DNA of 64,000 bases from contig NZ_JACWCT010000142.1 in NCBI RefSeq assembly GCF_016613415.1, forward strand, positions 1-64,000. Reading direction: 5' to 3'. A program made the position numbers and the translations under genes. The notes beneath the pieces were generated by a model that searched no databases, had not been told where the DNA came from, and saw nothing but the letters and a program-made list of their open reading frames with translations. Below, in pieces: positions 16,414 to 25,160 of this stretch; positions within the stretch are counted from its first letter, which is position 1; each line of letters starts with the position of its first letter. This DNA comes from Methylobacterium ajmalii. GTDB lineage: Bacteria > Pseudomonadota > Alphaproteobacteria > Rhizobiales > Beijerinckiaceae.

Positions 16414-17637
16414 ATGCCCCGCCCGTCCCGGACGCGCCGCCTCGCCGTCGCCGGCCTGCTCGCCACAGCGCTGACCGCCCCGTTCACCGCCCCCGCCTTC
16501 GCCGCCGAGACGCCCTTGCGCATCGGCGTGATCGAGGACCTGTCTGGGATGTATTCCGGCAACGGGGGCCCGAACATGGTGCTGGCCGCCACGATGGCGG
16601 CGGAGGATTTCGGCGGCAAGGTGCTGGGGCGGCCGATCGAGGTGATCGGCGTCGACCACCAGAACAAGCCCGATATCGGCTCGGGGCTGGCCCGCCAGCT
16701 CGTCGACCAGCGCGGCGTCACCGCCTTCGTGCTCGGCGGCGCGAGCTCGGTGGGGCTGGGCGTCCAGGCCTATGCCAAGGAGCGCAAGATCACCACGATG
16801 GTGACGGGCGGCTACGCCTCGCAGTTCTCCGGCCCCGGCTGCTCGCCCTACGGCACGCAATGGGTGCCCTCGACGGGCGAACTCGCCAACGCGGTGGCGG
16901 GCGCCGTGGTGCAGGGCGGCGGCAAGAAGTGGTATTTCATCACCGCCGACTACGTGTTCGGCCATGGGCTGGCTGCCGACGCCGGCAAGGCCGTGAAGGC
17001 CGCCGGCGGCACGGTGGTCGGGGAGATCCGGCACCCGCTCGGCGCCACCGACATCTCGTCGCAGCTGATCCAGGCCCAGTCCTCGGGCGCCGACGTGATC
17101 GGGCTGGCCAATGCCGGGCCGGACCTCGTCAACACCATCAAGCAGGCGCGGGAATTCGGCATCACCTCGAAGGTGGTGGCGATGCTGGTCTTCACCAACA
17201 ACACCGTGGCGCTCGGTCTCGACGCGGCGCAGGGCATCCGCATGGCGGTGAACTTCTACTGGGACGCCAACGAGCCGAGCCGCGCCTGGGCCAAGCGCCT
17301 GATGGCCCGCAACGGCAACGTGGTGCCGACCATGGGCCACGCCGCCGCCTATTCCTCGGTGCGCCACTACCTGCGGGCGGTCGAGAAGGCCGGCACCGAC
17401 GACGCGGCAGCCGTCAACAGGGCCATGAAGGAACTGCCGATCGACGACGGCTTCTACGGCAAGCCGCGCATCCAGGCGAACGGCCGGGTGGTGATGGACA
17501 TGATGCTCGTCGAGGTGAAGAGCCCGAAGGACTCGAAGAGCAAGGCCGACCTCTACCGCGTCGTCGAGACGATCCCCGGGGACACGCTGTTCACCCCCGC
17601 CGACAAGAGCGGCTGCCCCCTGACCACCGCCGGCTGA
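16414..17637 (+). CDS. ABC transporter periplasmic binding protein, branched-chain amino acid type
   Basis: The ATG at 16414, preceded by GAGGAA, gives 407 residues with a cleavable signal (LAVAGLLATALTAPFTAPAFA). The mature part starts LRIGVIEDLSGMYSGNGGPN, typical of Peripla_BP_6 (LivJ-like) proteins. No permease or ATPase gene is nearby, so it is an orphan here. Two features point to a small carbon compound as ligand rather than an amino acid: the divergent alcohol dehydrogenase, and the GST and LysR genes just downstream on the same strand. That ligand is inferred. Confidence 0.85.
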   Translation: MPRPSRTRRLAVAGLLATALTAPFTAPAFAAETPLRIGVIEDLSGMYSGNGGPNMVLAATMAAEDFGGKVLGRPIEVIGVDHQNKPDIGSGLARQLVDQRGVTAFVLGGASSVGLGVQAYAKERKITTMVTGGYASQFSGPGCSPYGTQWVPSTGELANAVAGAVVQGGGKKWYFITADYVFGHGLAADAGKAVKAAGGTVVGEIRHPLGATDISSQLIQAQSSGADVIGLANAGPDLVNTIKQAREFGITSKVVAMLVFTNNTVALGLDAAQGIRMAVNFYWDANEPSRAWAKRLMARNGNVVPTMGHAAAYSSVRHYLRAVEKAGTDDAAAVNRAMKELPIDDGFYGKPRIQANGRVVMDMMLVEVKSPKDSKSKADLYRVVETIPGDTLFTPADKSGCPLTTAG

Positions 17638-17652
17638 CCGGAAGGCTCCCCG

Positions 17653-18243
17653 ATGAAGCTCTACGCCAACCCGACCTCGCCCTTCGTGCGCCTCGTCCGC
17701 ATGGCGCTGATCGAGAAGGGCCTGACCGAGCGGGTCGACACCACCTTCGTCGACGCCTGGGCCGACGACGCGGCCTTCCTCGACGCCAACCCGGCCGGCC
17801 GCGTGCCGGCGCTGGTCGCCGACGACGGCACGCGGCTGACCGAGGCGCTCCTGATCCTCGCCCATCTCGACGCCGCCGGCACGACACCGGCGTTGCTCGC
17901 GGGCGGACCCGCCGCGCTCTCGGCCGCCGGGGTGGCGATCGGGGTGTTCGACGCCGCGGTGGCGGTGATCATCGGCCGCAAGTCGGCGCCGGACTTCGAT
18001 ACCGGTCTCGTCGGCCAGAAGCGCTTCCGCACCATGCGGGAGGGCCTGCGGCGCCTCGATGCGGCCTTCGCCGAGAGCGGAGACTCCTTCGGACTGCCGG
18101 CGATCGCCGCGATCACCGCGCTGGACTACCTGGCGTTCCGCTTCCCCGACCGGGACTGGCGCTCGCTCTGCCCCAAGGTCGCGGCCTTCCGCGATGCGCA
18201 AGCCGACCGCCCGTCGGTGCGGGACACCGTGCCGCGCGGATAA
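17653..18243 (+). CDS. Glutathione S-transferase family protein
   Basis: The 196-residue product has the thioredoxin-like N-terminal GST domain, MKLYANPTSPFVRLVRMALI, with Ser11 in the position where GSTs place the catalytic Ser or Cys, and NPAGRVPALVADDGTRLTEA, where the cis-Pro and the Glu/Ser glutathione contacts occur. The C-terminal helical domain ends with FPDRDWRSLCPKVAAF. It starts 15 bases after the binding-protein gene, likely one transcript. A role in detoxifying an aldehyde or aromatic made in this pathway is a guess. Confidence 0.85.
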   Translation: MKLYANPTSPFVRLVRMALIEKGLTERVDTTFVDAWADDAAFLDANPAGRVPALVADDGTRLTEALLILAHLDAAGTTPALLAGGPAALSAAGVAIGVFDAAVAVIIGRKSAPDFDTGLVGQKRFRTMREGLRRLDAAFAESGDSFGLPAIAAITALDYLAFRFPDRDWRSLCPKVAAFRDAQADRPSVRDTVPRG

Positions 18244-18353
18244 CCCCGAGCCGTCCGCGCCCCATGCCATTCCCCCGAGCCTCGGCTATCGTAGGACCGA
18301 CGGACACGGTTCCGGCGGCGGCGAGGGCCGGAGGTCAGGGGGAAACCGGCGCG

Positions 18354-19256
18354 ATGGAGCTTCGCCATCTTCGCTACTTCGTCGCGGTGGCCGACGATCT
18401 CAGCATCACCCGGGCGGCGGAGCGGCTGAACATCGCGCAGCCGGCGCTCAGCCACCAGATCAAGAGCCTCGAGACCGAGATCGGCACCGCGCTCCTCCAG
18501 CGCCTGTCGCGCGGGGTGGCCCTGACCGAGCCCGGCCGCGCCTTCGCGGACGACGCCCGGGCGGTGCTGGCCGCCGTCGACGCGGCCAAGAGCCGGGCGC
18601 TACGCATCGCGACCGGCGACGTCGGCGAGATCCGCATCGGCTTCACCTCGTCCGCCTCGTTCCACCCCCTGGTGACCGGGGCGATCCGCGACTACCGCAG
18701 CGCCTACCCGGACGTGCGGGTCGCGCTCCTCGAGGAGACGACCGCGAGCCTGCTCGACGCCTTCCGGGCCGGCCGGGTCGACGTCGCCTTCATGCGTCCC
18801 GGCGAGGGCGAGGTCGACGACCTGTGGGCCCGCCACCTGTTCGACGAGCCGATGGTGGTGGCGTTGCCCGCGACCCACCGGCTCGCCGGCGAGACCGGCC
18901 CGGTCGGCCTGGCGGAGCTGTCGACGGAGGGCTTCATCGTCTATCCGCGCCGCAACGGCCGGGCGCTCTACGACGGCATCATGGCGGCCTGCGCGGCGGC
19001 CGGGTTCTCGCCCCGCATCGCCCAGGACGCGCCCCAGCTCGCCTCGGTGGTCAACCTCGTCGCCACCGGCATCGCGCTCGCCGTCGTGCCGCGCTCGATG
19101 GCGCGTCTGGCCACCGAGGGCGTGCGCTACCGCGCGATCTCCGGCCCGGCCCCGCGCGCCCCGATGACCCTGGTGCGCCAGCCGGCCCCGGAGATGCCGC
19201 ACGCGCGGATCTTCACGGATCTGGTGCTGGCGCGGGAAGAGAGGGACGAGGCCTGA
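18354..19256 (+). CDS. LysR family transcriptional regulator
   Basis: The 300-residue product starts with the winged HTH of LysR proteins: MELRHLRYFVAVADDLSITR, then AAERLNIAQPALSHQIKSLE. The effector domain follows from about residue 90 (IRIGFTSSASFHPLVTGAIR). It is of the BenM/CatM-like branch by its ELRHLRYFVAVAD opening. It lies 110 bases after the GST gene in the same direction and could control the dehydrogenase, binding-protein and GST genes. The effector is unknown. Confidence 0.9.
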   Translation: MELRHLRYFVAVADDLSITRAAERLNIAQPALSHQIKSLETEIGTALLQRLSRGVALTEPGRAFADDARAVLAAVDAAKSRALRIATGDVGEIRIGFTSSASFHPLVTGAIRDYRSAYPDVRVALLEETTASLLDAFRAGRVDVAFMRPGEGEVDDLWARHLFDEPMVVALPATHRLAGETGPVGLAELSTEGFIVYPRRNGRALYDGIMAACAAAGFSPRIAQDAPQLASVVNLVATGIALAVVPRSMARLATEGVRYRAISGPAPRAPMTLVRQPAPEMPHARIFTDLVLAREERDEA

Positions 19257-19367
19257 CGGCGCGGCTGCGTCGCAACGCGACCAACCGGACACCGGCGATT
19301 CCTTGGCGAAAGGTCATCTCTTCCGCACAACATGGACAGTCCCGGCATCAACCGAGAGGCCTTCCCG

Positions 19368-19556
19368 ATGGCCGAAGCCGCTCTCGACATCGCCGAACAG
19401 CGCAAGCTGATGGCCGAGCAGGCCAAGCTTCAGGCCGAAGCGGCGAAGCAGGAACGCGACCGCATACTCGCTCCCTGGCAGACCATGGCCGCCAGCATGG
19501 CAGCGGGCGCGGCGCTCTTCGGGGCCGGGGCCGCCTTCGTCGAACTGATGTCGTGA
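19368..19556 (+). CDS. Small membrane-anchored protein
   Basis: I do not recognise this gene. The ATG at 19368 has AGAGG 8 bases upstream and gives 62 residues. An in-frame ATG at 19332 adds 12 residues. The first half is a charged helix rich in Ala, Glu, Gln and Lys (EQAKLQAEAAKQERDRIL), the second a single transmembrane segment (MAASMAAGAALFGAGAAFVE). Small coil-plus-helix membrane proteins of this type are common in Methylobacterium-like genomes with no known role. Confidence 0.5.
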   Translation: MAEAALDIAEQRKLMAEQAKLQAEAAKQERDRILAPWQTMAASMAAGAALFGAGAAFVELMS

Positions 19557-19721
19557 CCCGGATCGTCTCCGTGAGATGCCGACCCTGCTGCGACGGTCGC
19601 AGCGGTGCCTCCCCGATGCCCCAGGCCACGACGGCCGCAGGGTGCGCCGCGGACGAGATCCCGTCCGATCTCGTCGCACGGCTCGCAACGCTCGCCCGGG
19701 GAATGCCGCCGGCGCGGCGGC

Positions 19722-19736
19722 GCGGGCGGCGCCCGC
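19722..19736 (-). terminator. Hairpin after flgL
   Basis: GCGGGC-GGC-GCCCGC makes a 6-bp stem with a 3-base loop 14 bases beyond the flgL stop on the minus strand. It lacks a T run, so termination is only suggested. Confidence 0.35.
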
Positions 19737-19749
19737 CCCTTCCCCGATC

Positions 19750-21543
19750 CTACAGGTAGTTCGTCAGCGACAGCTTCGCGAGCATCGAGGTCGCCTGGTA
19801 GCTCGCCTGGAGCTGGTTCTGCAGGCTGAGGAGCTTGGCCGCCGTCTCCTCGGTCGAGACCGTCTCGACGCCGTCCACCGTCTTCTCGAGCATCGACTTG
19901 GTGGCGGTGTTCTGGGTCTTCTGGGTGGCGATCTGGGCCGAGGCCAGGCTCAGCTCGGAGGCGATGCCCTGTACAGAGGGCCGGCCGTCGCCGGGCCGCA
20001 GCTGGGCCTGCACCCGGGCCGAGTAGGCGTCGAAGCGGGGAGTGTCGGCCTCGGTGGTGCCGAACGAGGTCGTGGCGAGGACGGCAAGGCCGCTCAGCGT
20101 CGCGCGGAAACCCGCCTCGTTGGCCTGGACGCCGATCGCCACCGACTGGTCGCGGGAGACCGGCACGGTCGCGGTCCGGCGCGGATCGACGGACGTGTCG
20201 TCGCCCTTGTACCAGATCACGGTGCGGCCGCTCGGGTCGGCGAGGTAGCCAGTGGCGTTGCCGGCGGCATCCGTGGCGACCCGGCGCGGGCTCAGGCCCG
20301 GCGAGGACGAGCCGGCGAAGAAGTCGCTCGCCGCCCGGGTGGCGGAGCTCGCCGCGAGGTCGGTCCGGGCGGTGGAATCGAGGGCGCCGGCGAGCGCCGC
20401 CGAGAGGTTGGCGGCGGTGGCGGCGGCGGTCGCGCCGATCGCGAAGGAGCCGGCCTGGCTGCCGTCGCCGGCCTTGAGGCTCAGGGTCTTGCTGGTGCCG
20501 TCGCGCAGGCCCAGCGTGATCTGGACGCTGTCGCCGGCCTTGAGCCCGGCTCCCACCGTGACGGTGGCCGAGGCCGGATTGCCGCCCGCGAGCGCGGCCG
20601 CCGCGCCCGGCGGGCTGGCGCTCTGGGCGCCGACCACGGCTTGGCCGGCAAGCGCCGCGGTGAGGTTCCGGGCGCTCTCGCCCGCATCGGCGCCGATCGC
20701 GAAGGTGTCGTCTCCGCTCGTCCCCGCCGCCCGGGCGGTGAGGTTGACGAAGCCCTGGCTGCCGTCGGCGTTGCGGACCGTCACCCGGACGATGTCGCCC
20801 TCCCGCGGCTGGCTGGCGAAGGACAGGGTCGCGGTCGAGGGCGTCGCCGCGGTGAGCGCGACCGAGAGGCCGGCCGGGTTCGAGCTGACGACGCTGCCGA
20901 GGGTGAAGCCGAAATTCTCCCGCACGCCGGCGGCGGCGCTCTCCGACAGGCTCACGGCCGCGCCCGCGGCCGAGAGGTCGAGCCGGCCGGTCTTCGCCGT
21001 GCCGGTGCCGAGATCGGCCGATTGCCGCTCGGCGATTACCGCCTTGACCCCGTCGAGGCCGGTCTCGGCGTCGCCGTCGAGGATGCGGCTCGCGGTCTCC
21101 ACCGGGGGCCGGTCGGTGACCCGGCCGCCCAGGATGTAGAGGCTGCCGTTGCTCTGGTTGAGGGCGTCGAGGACGCCGCCGAGCTGGCCCGCCGCGCTCT
21201 GCTGCAGGGTGGGACGGGCCCCGGCGCCCGAGGCGGCCTGGGCGCCGACGAGGCCGCTATAGGCGGCCGATCCCAGGGTCGCGACCTGCTGCACGCTGGC
21301 GGTCGCCAGCGCCACGCGGTTCGCGCCGGTGCCGGCGGCCGCGATGAAGCCGTCGAGGGCGCTGATCTGGGCGCGGGCGCCGAGGCTCTGGGTGCGTCCG
21401 GCGCCGAGCCCGCCATAGGTGTCGGCGGTGCGGCCGCTGGAGAGCTGGTTCGAGAGCGTGCCGAGCGACGCCTTCATGGCGACGAGGCGGCGGGTGTTGA
21501 GATCGGCGGCGGCGCTGCCGGCCGCGAAGGGGGCGATGGTCAT
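19750..21543 (-). CDS. flgL: Flagellar hook-filament junction protein FlgL (enlarged)
   Basis: FlgL joins hook and filament. The N-terminal flagellin-like part (residues 1-150, with ATASVQQVATLGSAAYSGLV and LGGVLDALNQSNGSLYILGG) and C-terminal coil (ATKSMLEKTVDGVETVSTEE, then LLSLQNQLQASYQATSMLAK) fit the family. At 597 residues it is nearly twice the usual 300-350. The extra length is in the middle and holds two related blocks of about 70 residues: one with EGDIVRVTVRNADGSQGFVN, TFAIGADA and ARNLTAALAG, the other with AGDSVQITLGLRDGTSKTLS, SFAIGATA and AANLSAALAG. It starts 15 bases after flgK with GAGGAAA upstream. Confidence 0.88.
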   Translation of the reverse strand: MTIAPFAAGSAAADLNTRRLVAMKASLGTLSNQLSSGRTADTYGGLGAGRTQSLGARAQISALDGFIAAAGTGANRVALATASVQQVATLGSAAYSGLVGAQAASGAGARPTLQQSAAGQLGGVLDALNQSNGSLYILGGRVTDRPPVETASRILDGDAETGLDGVKAVIAERQSADLGTGTAKTGRLDLSAAGAAVSLSESAAAGVRENFGFTLGSVVSSNPAGLSVALTAATPSTATLSFASQPREGDIVRVTVRNADGSQGFVNLTARAAGTSGDDTFAIGADAGESARNLTAALAGQAVVGAQSASPPGAAAALAGGNPASATVTVGAGLKAGDSVQITLGLRDGTSKTLSLKAGDGSQAGSFAIGATAAATAANLSAALAGALDSTARTDLAASSATRAASDFFAGSSSPGLSPRRVATDAAGNATGYLADPSGRTVIWYKGDDTSVDPRRTATVPVSRDQSVAIGVQANEAGFRATLSGLAVLATTSFGTTEADTPRFDAYSARVQAQLRPGDGRPSVQGIASELSLASAQIATQKTQNTATKSMLEKTVDGVETVSTEETAAKLLSLQNQLQASYQATSMLAKLSLTNYL

Positions 21544-21558
21544 CGCGGGCTTTCCTCG

Positions 21559-23430
21559 TCAGATCCGGAGCAGGGTGTCGAGCATGTCGCGGGCGGCCGT
21601 CAGCACCCGGGCATTGGCGCCGTAGGCGGTCTGGAGCTGGATCAGCTTGGACATCTCCTCGTCCACGCTGACCCCGGATTCCTTGCCGAAGCGGCTCTGG
21701 GCCGAGGACAGGGCGATCTGCTGCCCCTCGTCGAGCTGCCGGGCCTCGGCGCTGGCGGCGCCGCGGGCGTCGATCACCGCCTGGGTGAAGCCGACGACCG
21801 TGGCGGCGCGCGGGGCGCTGACGCCGCCGATGCCGCTCGCCGCCGAGAAGGTCAGGGTGCGGCTCGTCAGGGCGTCCGCGAGGGCGCGGGGCCGGGCGGT
21901 GTCGCCCGAGGCGGTCGTGGCGGCGTAATCCACCATCGTGGCGGAATCCGCCGCGACCGCCGGGTTGACGGCGAGGCGCTGGGCGAAGCCCGTCAGCTGC
22001 GAGCCGCCCTCGAAGGAGCCGGTGAACAGCCCGCCGCCGGTCCCGGCATCGACGAACAGCGCGAGCTGGCCGGTGCCGGCCTTGGTGTCGGCGGCGCTCG
22101 CCGGCACGGTGACGGAGGCGCTCGCCCCGGTGAGCGCGAGGGCGGCCGGATCCGACAGGATGCGCACCGCGCCGGCCGCGCCGCCGGGCACGCCCGAGAC
22201 GGCAAAGCCGGTACCGAGCACCTCGCCGATCCGGGCCGCGAAGGTCGCGGGCCCGCCCGAGATGTCGACCGGCACCACGAGGGCGGTCGGGTCGTCGGTG
22301 AGGCCGGGGTCGATCGGATCGGGCGCCGCGCCGTTCGTCGGCATCAGGATCAGGTTGCGGCCGACCCCGGCGGCGTTGCGCACGCCGAGGGTCACGGCGT
22401 TGCCGGCCTGGAGCCCGGTGAGGTCGATGTCGAACCCCGAGAGGCCGTTCGCGGAGGCCGCGGTGCCGGCGGCAGGCCGGTCGCTCAGCGCCCGCGACAG
22501 GCCGCCCGCGAGGTCGTCGAGCTGGCGCTGGGCCTGGACCAGGGTGTCGTCGCGCAAGGAGACCGCGGCGGCGATCGAGCCGGAGCGGATCGCCCCGGTG
22601 GCGACGAGGTCGATCCTCGCGCCGGCCGGCGTCGTCGCCGTCACGGTGCCGACCCCGCGGGTCTTCGCATCGCCGGTGTACTGCGCCTGCGCCGTCAGGG
22701 CGCCGCGGCCGTCGAAAGCGAGGCTCGCGGCCGCGCCGTGGTCGACGAGCGTCGCGCCCGAGGCGGTGAGCAGGGAGACCGAACCGTCGGACTGCTCGCG
22801 CACCGTCACGTCGAGGTATTGCGACAGGGTGTTGATCGCCTGGTCGCGCTGGTCGAGGAGGTCGGCGGTGGCGGGCTCGGTCTTCGAAGCGCCGGCGATC
22901 TTGCCGTTGAGCGCGGCGACCCGGGCGAGCAGCGTGCTGGCCGACGAGACCTCGCTGCCGAGCTGCGATTCGAGGCCGCTGCGCAGGTCCTGCACCCCTT
23001 GCGCGATGCCCGAGACGGTGGTGGCGACGGTCCTGGCCGCACTCACCGCGCTCGCCCGGGAGGCGGCGGAGGTCGGGTCGGTCGCCAGCGCCTGGAGCGA
23101 CTGGGTGAAGGCGTTCATCACCCCGTCGAGGGCGGAGGCGGTCCCGGGCGTGCCGTAGAGCGCGTCGAGCTGGCCCTGCACCTTGGCCGAGAGCCCGGTA
23201 TAGGCCGCCCCGGCGGTCTCGAGCCGCAGCTGCTTGAGCGAGACCGCGTCGAGGGTCCGGTCGATCGCGCCCGTGGCGACGCCGGAATTCCCCAGGGTCG
23301 AGACCGGCGTGAGGATGCGCTTGACGTAGCCGGCGGTGCCGGCGTTGGCGACGTTCTGCGAGACGAGGCCGATCGCCGCCTGCGTCACCTGCAGTCCGGC
23401 GGTCGCGGTGTTGAGGGCGTTGAGGGACAT
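21559..23430 (-). CDS. flgK: Flagellar hook-associated protein FlgK
   Basis: FlgK is the first hook-filament junction protein. The 623-residue product has the axial N-terminus MSLNALNTATAGLQVTQAAI with VSQNVANAGTAGYVKR, and a C-terminal coil GVSVDEEMSKLIQLQTAYGA ending DMLDTLLRI. Length is near the upper end of the family range. It lies between flgE and flgL on the minus strand, the standard flgE-flgK-flgL order. Confidence 0.95.
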   Translation of the reverse strand: MSLNALNTATAGLQVTQAAIGLVSQNVANAGTAGYVKRILTPVSTLGNSGVATGAIDRTLDAVSLKQLRLETAGAAYTGLSAKVQGQLDALYGTPGTASALDGVMNAFTQSLQALATDPTSAASRASAVSAARTVATTVSGIAQGVQDLRSGLESQLGSEVSSASTLLARVAALNGKIAGASKTEPATADLLDQRDQAINTLSQYLDVTVREQSDGSVSLLTASGATLVDHGAAASLAFDGRGALTAQAQYTGDAKTRGVGTVTATTPAGARIDLVATGAIRSGSIAAAVSLRDDTLVQAQRQLDDLAGGLSRALSDRPAAGTAASANGLSGFDIDLTGLQAGNAVTLGVRNAAGVGRNLILMPTNGAAPDPIDPGLTDDPTALVVPVDISGGPATFAARIGEVLGTGFAVSGVPGGAAGAVRILSDPAALALTGASASVTVPASAADTKAGTGQLALFVDAGTGGGLFTGSFEGGSQLTGFAQRLAVNPAVAADSATMVDYAATTASGDTARPRALADALTSRTLTFSAASGIGGVSAPRAATVVGFTQAVIDARGAASAEARQLDEGQQIALSSAQSRFGKESGVSVDEEMSKLIQLQTAYGANARVLTAARDMLDTLLRI

Positions 23431-23515
23431 CGGTCTGATCCGGGTAGGCAGAGGGGGGCCGGGCCACCGCGCCCCTGATCGGGACCGCGCCGCGCTCCGG
23501 CTGTTCGCGGGCGGG

Positions 23516-23548
23516 CCGGACCCGGCCGCGTCGTGCGGCCGGGTCCGG
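23516..23548 (-). terminator. Strong 14-bp hairpin between flgE and flgK
   Basis: CCGGACCCGGCCGC (23516-23529) and its exact inverse GCGGCCGGGTCCGG (23535-23548) flank a 5-base loop. The element is symmetric, so it acts on either strand. In the leftward transcript it comes 25 bases after the flgE stop and about 85 before the flgK start. There is no T run. It may be a partial terminator, or an RNA stability element that sets hook protein above junction protein levels. Confidence 0.6.
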
Positions 23549-23572
23549 AACGGGATGAGAGGCGAGCCGCCG

Positions 23573-24946
23573 TCAGCGGATCACGTTGATCAGGTCGGAC
23601 ATCATCTGCTGGGCGGTCGACATCACCCGGGTGTTGGCCGAGTAGGCCTGCTGGGTGACGATGAGCTTCGAGAACTCGCCGGCCGTGTCGGTGTTGGACT
23701 GCTCGACGTTGCCGCCGATGATCGTGCCGCCGGCCAGCCCGGTGAGGGGCCCGCCGGATTCCGCCGTCTCGGCGTAGTTGCCGCCCGAGACCGCCTTGAG
23801 GCTGTTGGGCGCGTTGAAGCGCGCCACCCCGACCTGCGCCAGCGCCACGCTGTTGCCGTTGGAATAGGTGCCGGTGAGCTTGCCGTCGCTCGTCACCGCC
23901 AGCGAGTTCAGGGTGCCGGCGGCGTAGCCGTTCTGCTGCAGGGTGTTGGTCGTGACCTGGCCGGCCGCCGCGCCGTACTGGGTGAGGCCGCCGGTGCCGA
24001 AATCCAGCGTGACCGCGCCGAGCTTCGTGCCGTTCACCGTCACGTCCGGGATGCTGAGGCTGGTCCCGGTCGGGGCGGTGAGCTGGCCGCTGCCATTGAA
24101 GGAAAAGGCGGTGCCGGCGTTCTTCCAGGTGCCGGCCGAAGTCCCGGTGGCGGTCTGGTCGGCGTAGAACAGGTTCCAGGTGCCGCTGGTGCCGGCCGTG
24201 GCGTCGGCCTCCGCGACCTTGGCCCAGCGCAGCTGCATGCTCACCGGGGAGCCGGTGCCCGAATAGGCCGTGAGCTCGCCGCCGCCGACGCTGGACTTGA
24301 CGAAGGCGTCGGTGTCCGAGGCCGCCACCGACGGGGCGCTCGCCGCGGTGCCGGAGAGCACCCGGGCATCGCCCCCCGGCAGGGTGCCCAGCAGCGCCGA
24401 GCCCGAGGCGGTGGCCGGGGTGCTCGGCAGGTTCGCCGCGTAGGAGATGCTGGTCGTGGCCTTGGCCGGCAGGGAGGTGCCGGAGATCTGGATCGGCCCG
24501 TTGCCGGTCGAGAGGCCGGTCGCCGGATCGAGGCTCTGCCCGGTCAGGTAGGCGCCGGCGCCGTTGACGAGGTAGCCGTCGCGGTCCACCGCGAAGTCGC
24601 CGCGGCGGGTATAGAGGTTGTTGGCCGAGAAGACCGGGCTGCCGCCCGCGTCGCTGCCCTTGGTCTGGACCGTGAAGAAGCCGTCGCCGCTGAGCGCCAT
24701 GTTGGTGGCGACGCCGGTCGCCGCCACGCCGCCCTGGAGGTTGTTGGTCAGCTGCGAGAACGCTGCGACGCCGCCGGCGGCCTGCTGCTTGGTCGGCCGT
24801 TCGGTCAGCATGTCGACGAAGTCGGTATCGATCCGCTTGTAGCCGACGGTCTGCGAATTCGCGATGTTGCCCGAGATGTTCTCGAGGCTGAAGGCCTGGG
24901 CCTTGAGGCCCGACACCGAGGTCTGAAGCGCGCCGAAAACGTCCAT
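23573..24946 (-). CDS. flgE: Flagellar hook protein FlgE
   Basis: FlgE polymerises into the hook. The 457-residue product opens with MDVFGALQTSVSGLKAQAFS and LENISGNIANSQTVGYKRID, has the central FlgEFG motif NMALSGDGFFTVQTKGSDAG, and ends GGNVEQSNTDTAGEFSKLIV and RVMSTAQQMMSDLINVIR. The middle is a variable Thr/Ser/Gly-rich surface domain, as normal. A sigma-54 promoter and two ftr-like palindromes lie upstream. Confidence 0.95.
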   Translation of the reverse strand: MDVFGALQTSVSGLKAQAFSLENISGNIANSQTVGYKRIDTDFVDMLTERPTKQQAAGGVAAFSQLTNNLQGGVAATGVATNMALSGDGFFTVQTKGSDAGGSPVFSANNLYTRRGDFAVDRDGYLVNGAGAYLTGQSLDPATGLSTGNGPIQISGTSLPAKATTSISYAANLPSTPATASGSALLGTLPGGDARVLSGTAASAPSVAASDTDAFVKSSVGGGELTAYSGTGSPVSMQLRWAKVAEADATAGTSGTWNLFYADQTATGTSAGTWKNAGTAFSFNGSGQLTAPTGTSLSIPDVTVNGTKLGAVTLDFGTGGLTQYGAAAGQVTTNTLQQNGYAAGTLNSLAVTSDGKLTGTYSNGNSVALAQVGVARFNAPNSLKAVSGGNYAETAESGGPLTGLAGGTIIGGNVEQSNTDTAGEFSKLIVTQQAYSANTRVMSTAQQMMSDLINVIR

Positions 24947-24992
24947 CTCACCCAGGGCTCCGTTCCGCCAAGGTCATCCGGGGGAACAGGTC

Positions 24993-25008
24993 CGCAAGCC
25001 GCGTGCCA
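24993..25008 (-). promoter_or_regulatory. Sigma-54 promoter of flgE
   Basis: On the minus strand the sequence reads TGGCACGCGGCTTGCG, matching the consensus TGGCAC-N5-TTGC fully. The -12 GC is about 48 bases before the flgE ATG. It is the best sigma-54 match in the window. Confidence 0.85.
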
Positions 25009-25048
25009 CGGGTAAGCCATTGATTTCGTTGAGACGATGCGGAGCGAG

Positions 25049-25098
25049 GCGGCAAAACCCGCCGGGCGCGGCCGGCGCCGTCCGGCAAAAACTGCCGC
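25049..25098. promoter_or_regulatory. Pair of ftr-like operators between flgE and the BLUF gene
   Basis: CGGCAAAACCCGCCG (25050-25064) and CCGGCAAAAACTGCCGCGG (25082-25100, core 25084-25096) are two copies about 33 bases apart, three helical turns. They lie 45-105 bases upstream of the flgE sigma-54 promoter. Two phased copies upstream of a hook gene fit cooperative activator binding. Confidence 0.6.
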
Positions 25099-25160
25099 GG
25101 GACAGGGGCATGACGTTTACGGGCTGTTGAACCTCTTGCCCTTACCTGCATGTCTGGACG

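Noticed and set aside
14649-19256. One open frame of over 1500 codons on the plus strand
   Set aside because: Only its last part (from 18354) is a real LysR gene. The rest runs antisense to the dehydrogenase and out of frame through the binding-protein and GST genes, an effect of high GC.
19576-23478. A 1300-codon plus-strand frame opposite flgL and flgK
   Set aside because: It has Gly/Arg/Ala-rich, low-information sequence and lies wholly antisense to two well-conserved flagellar genes.
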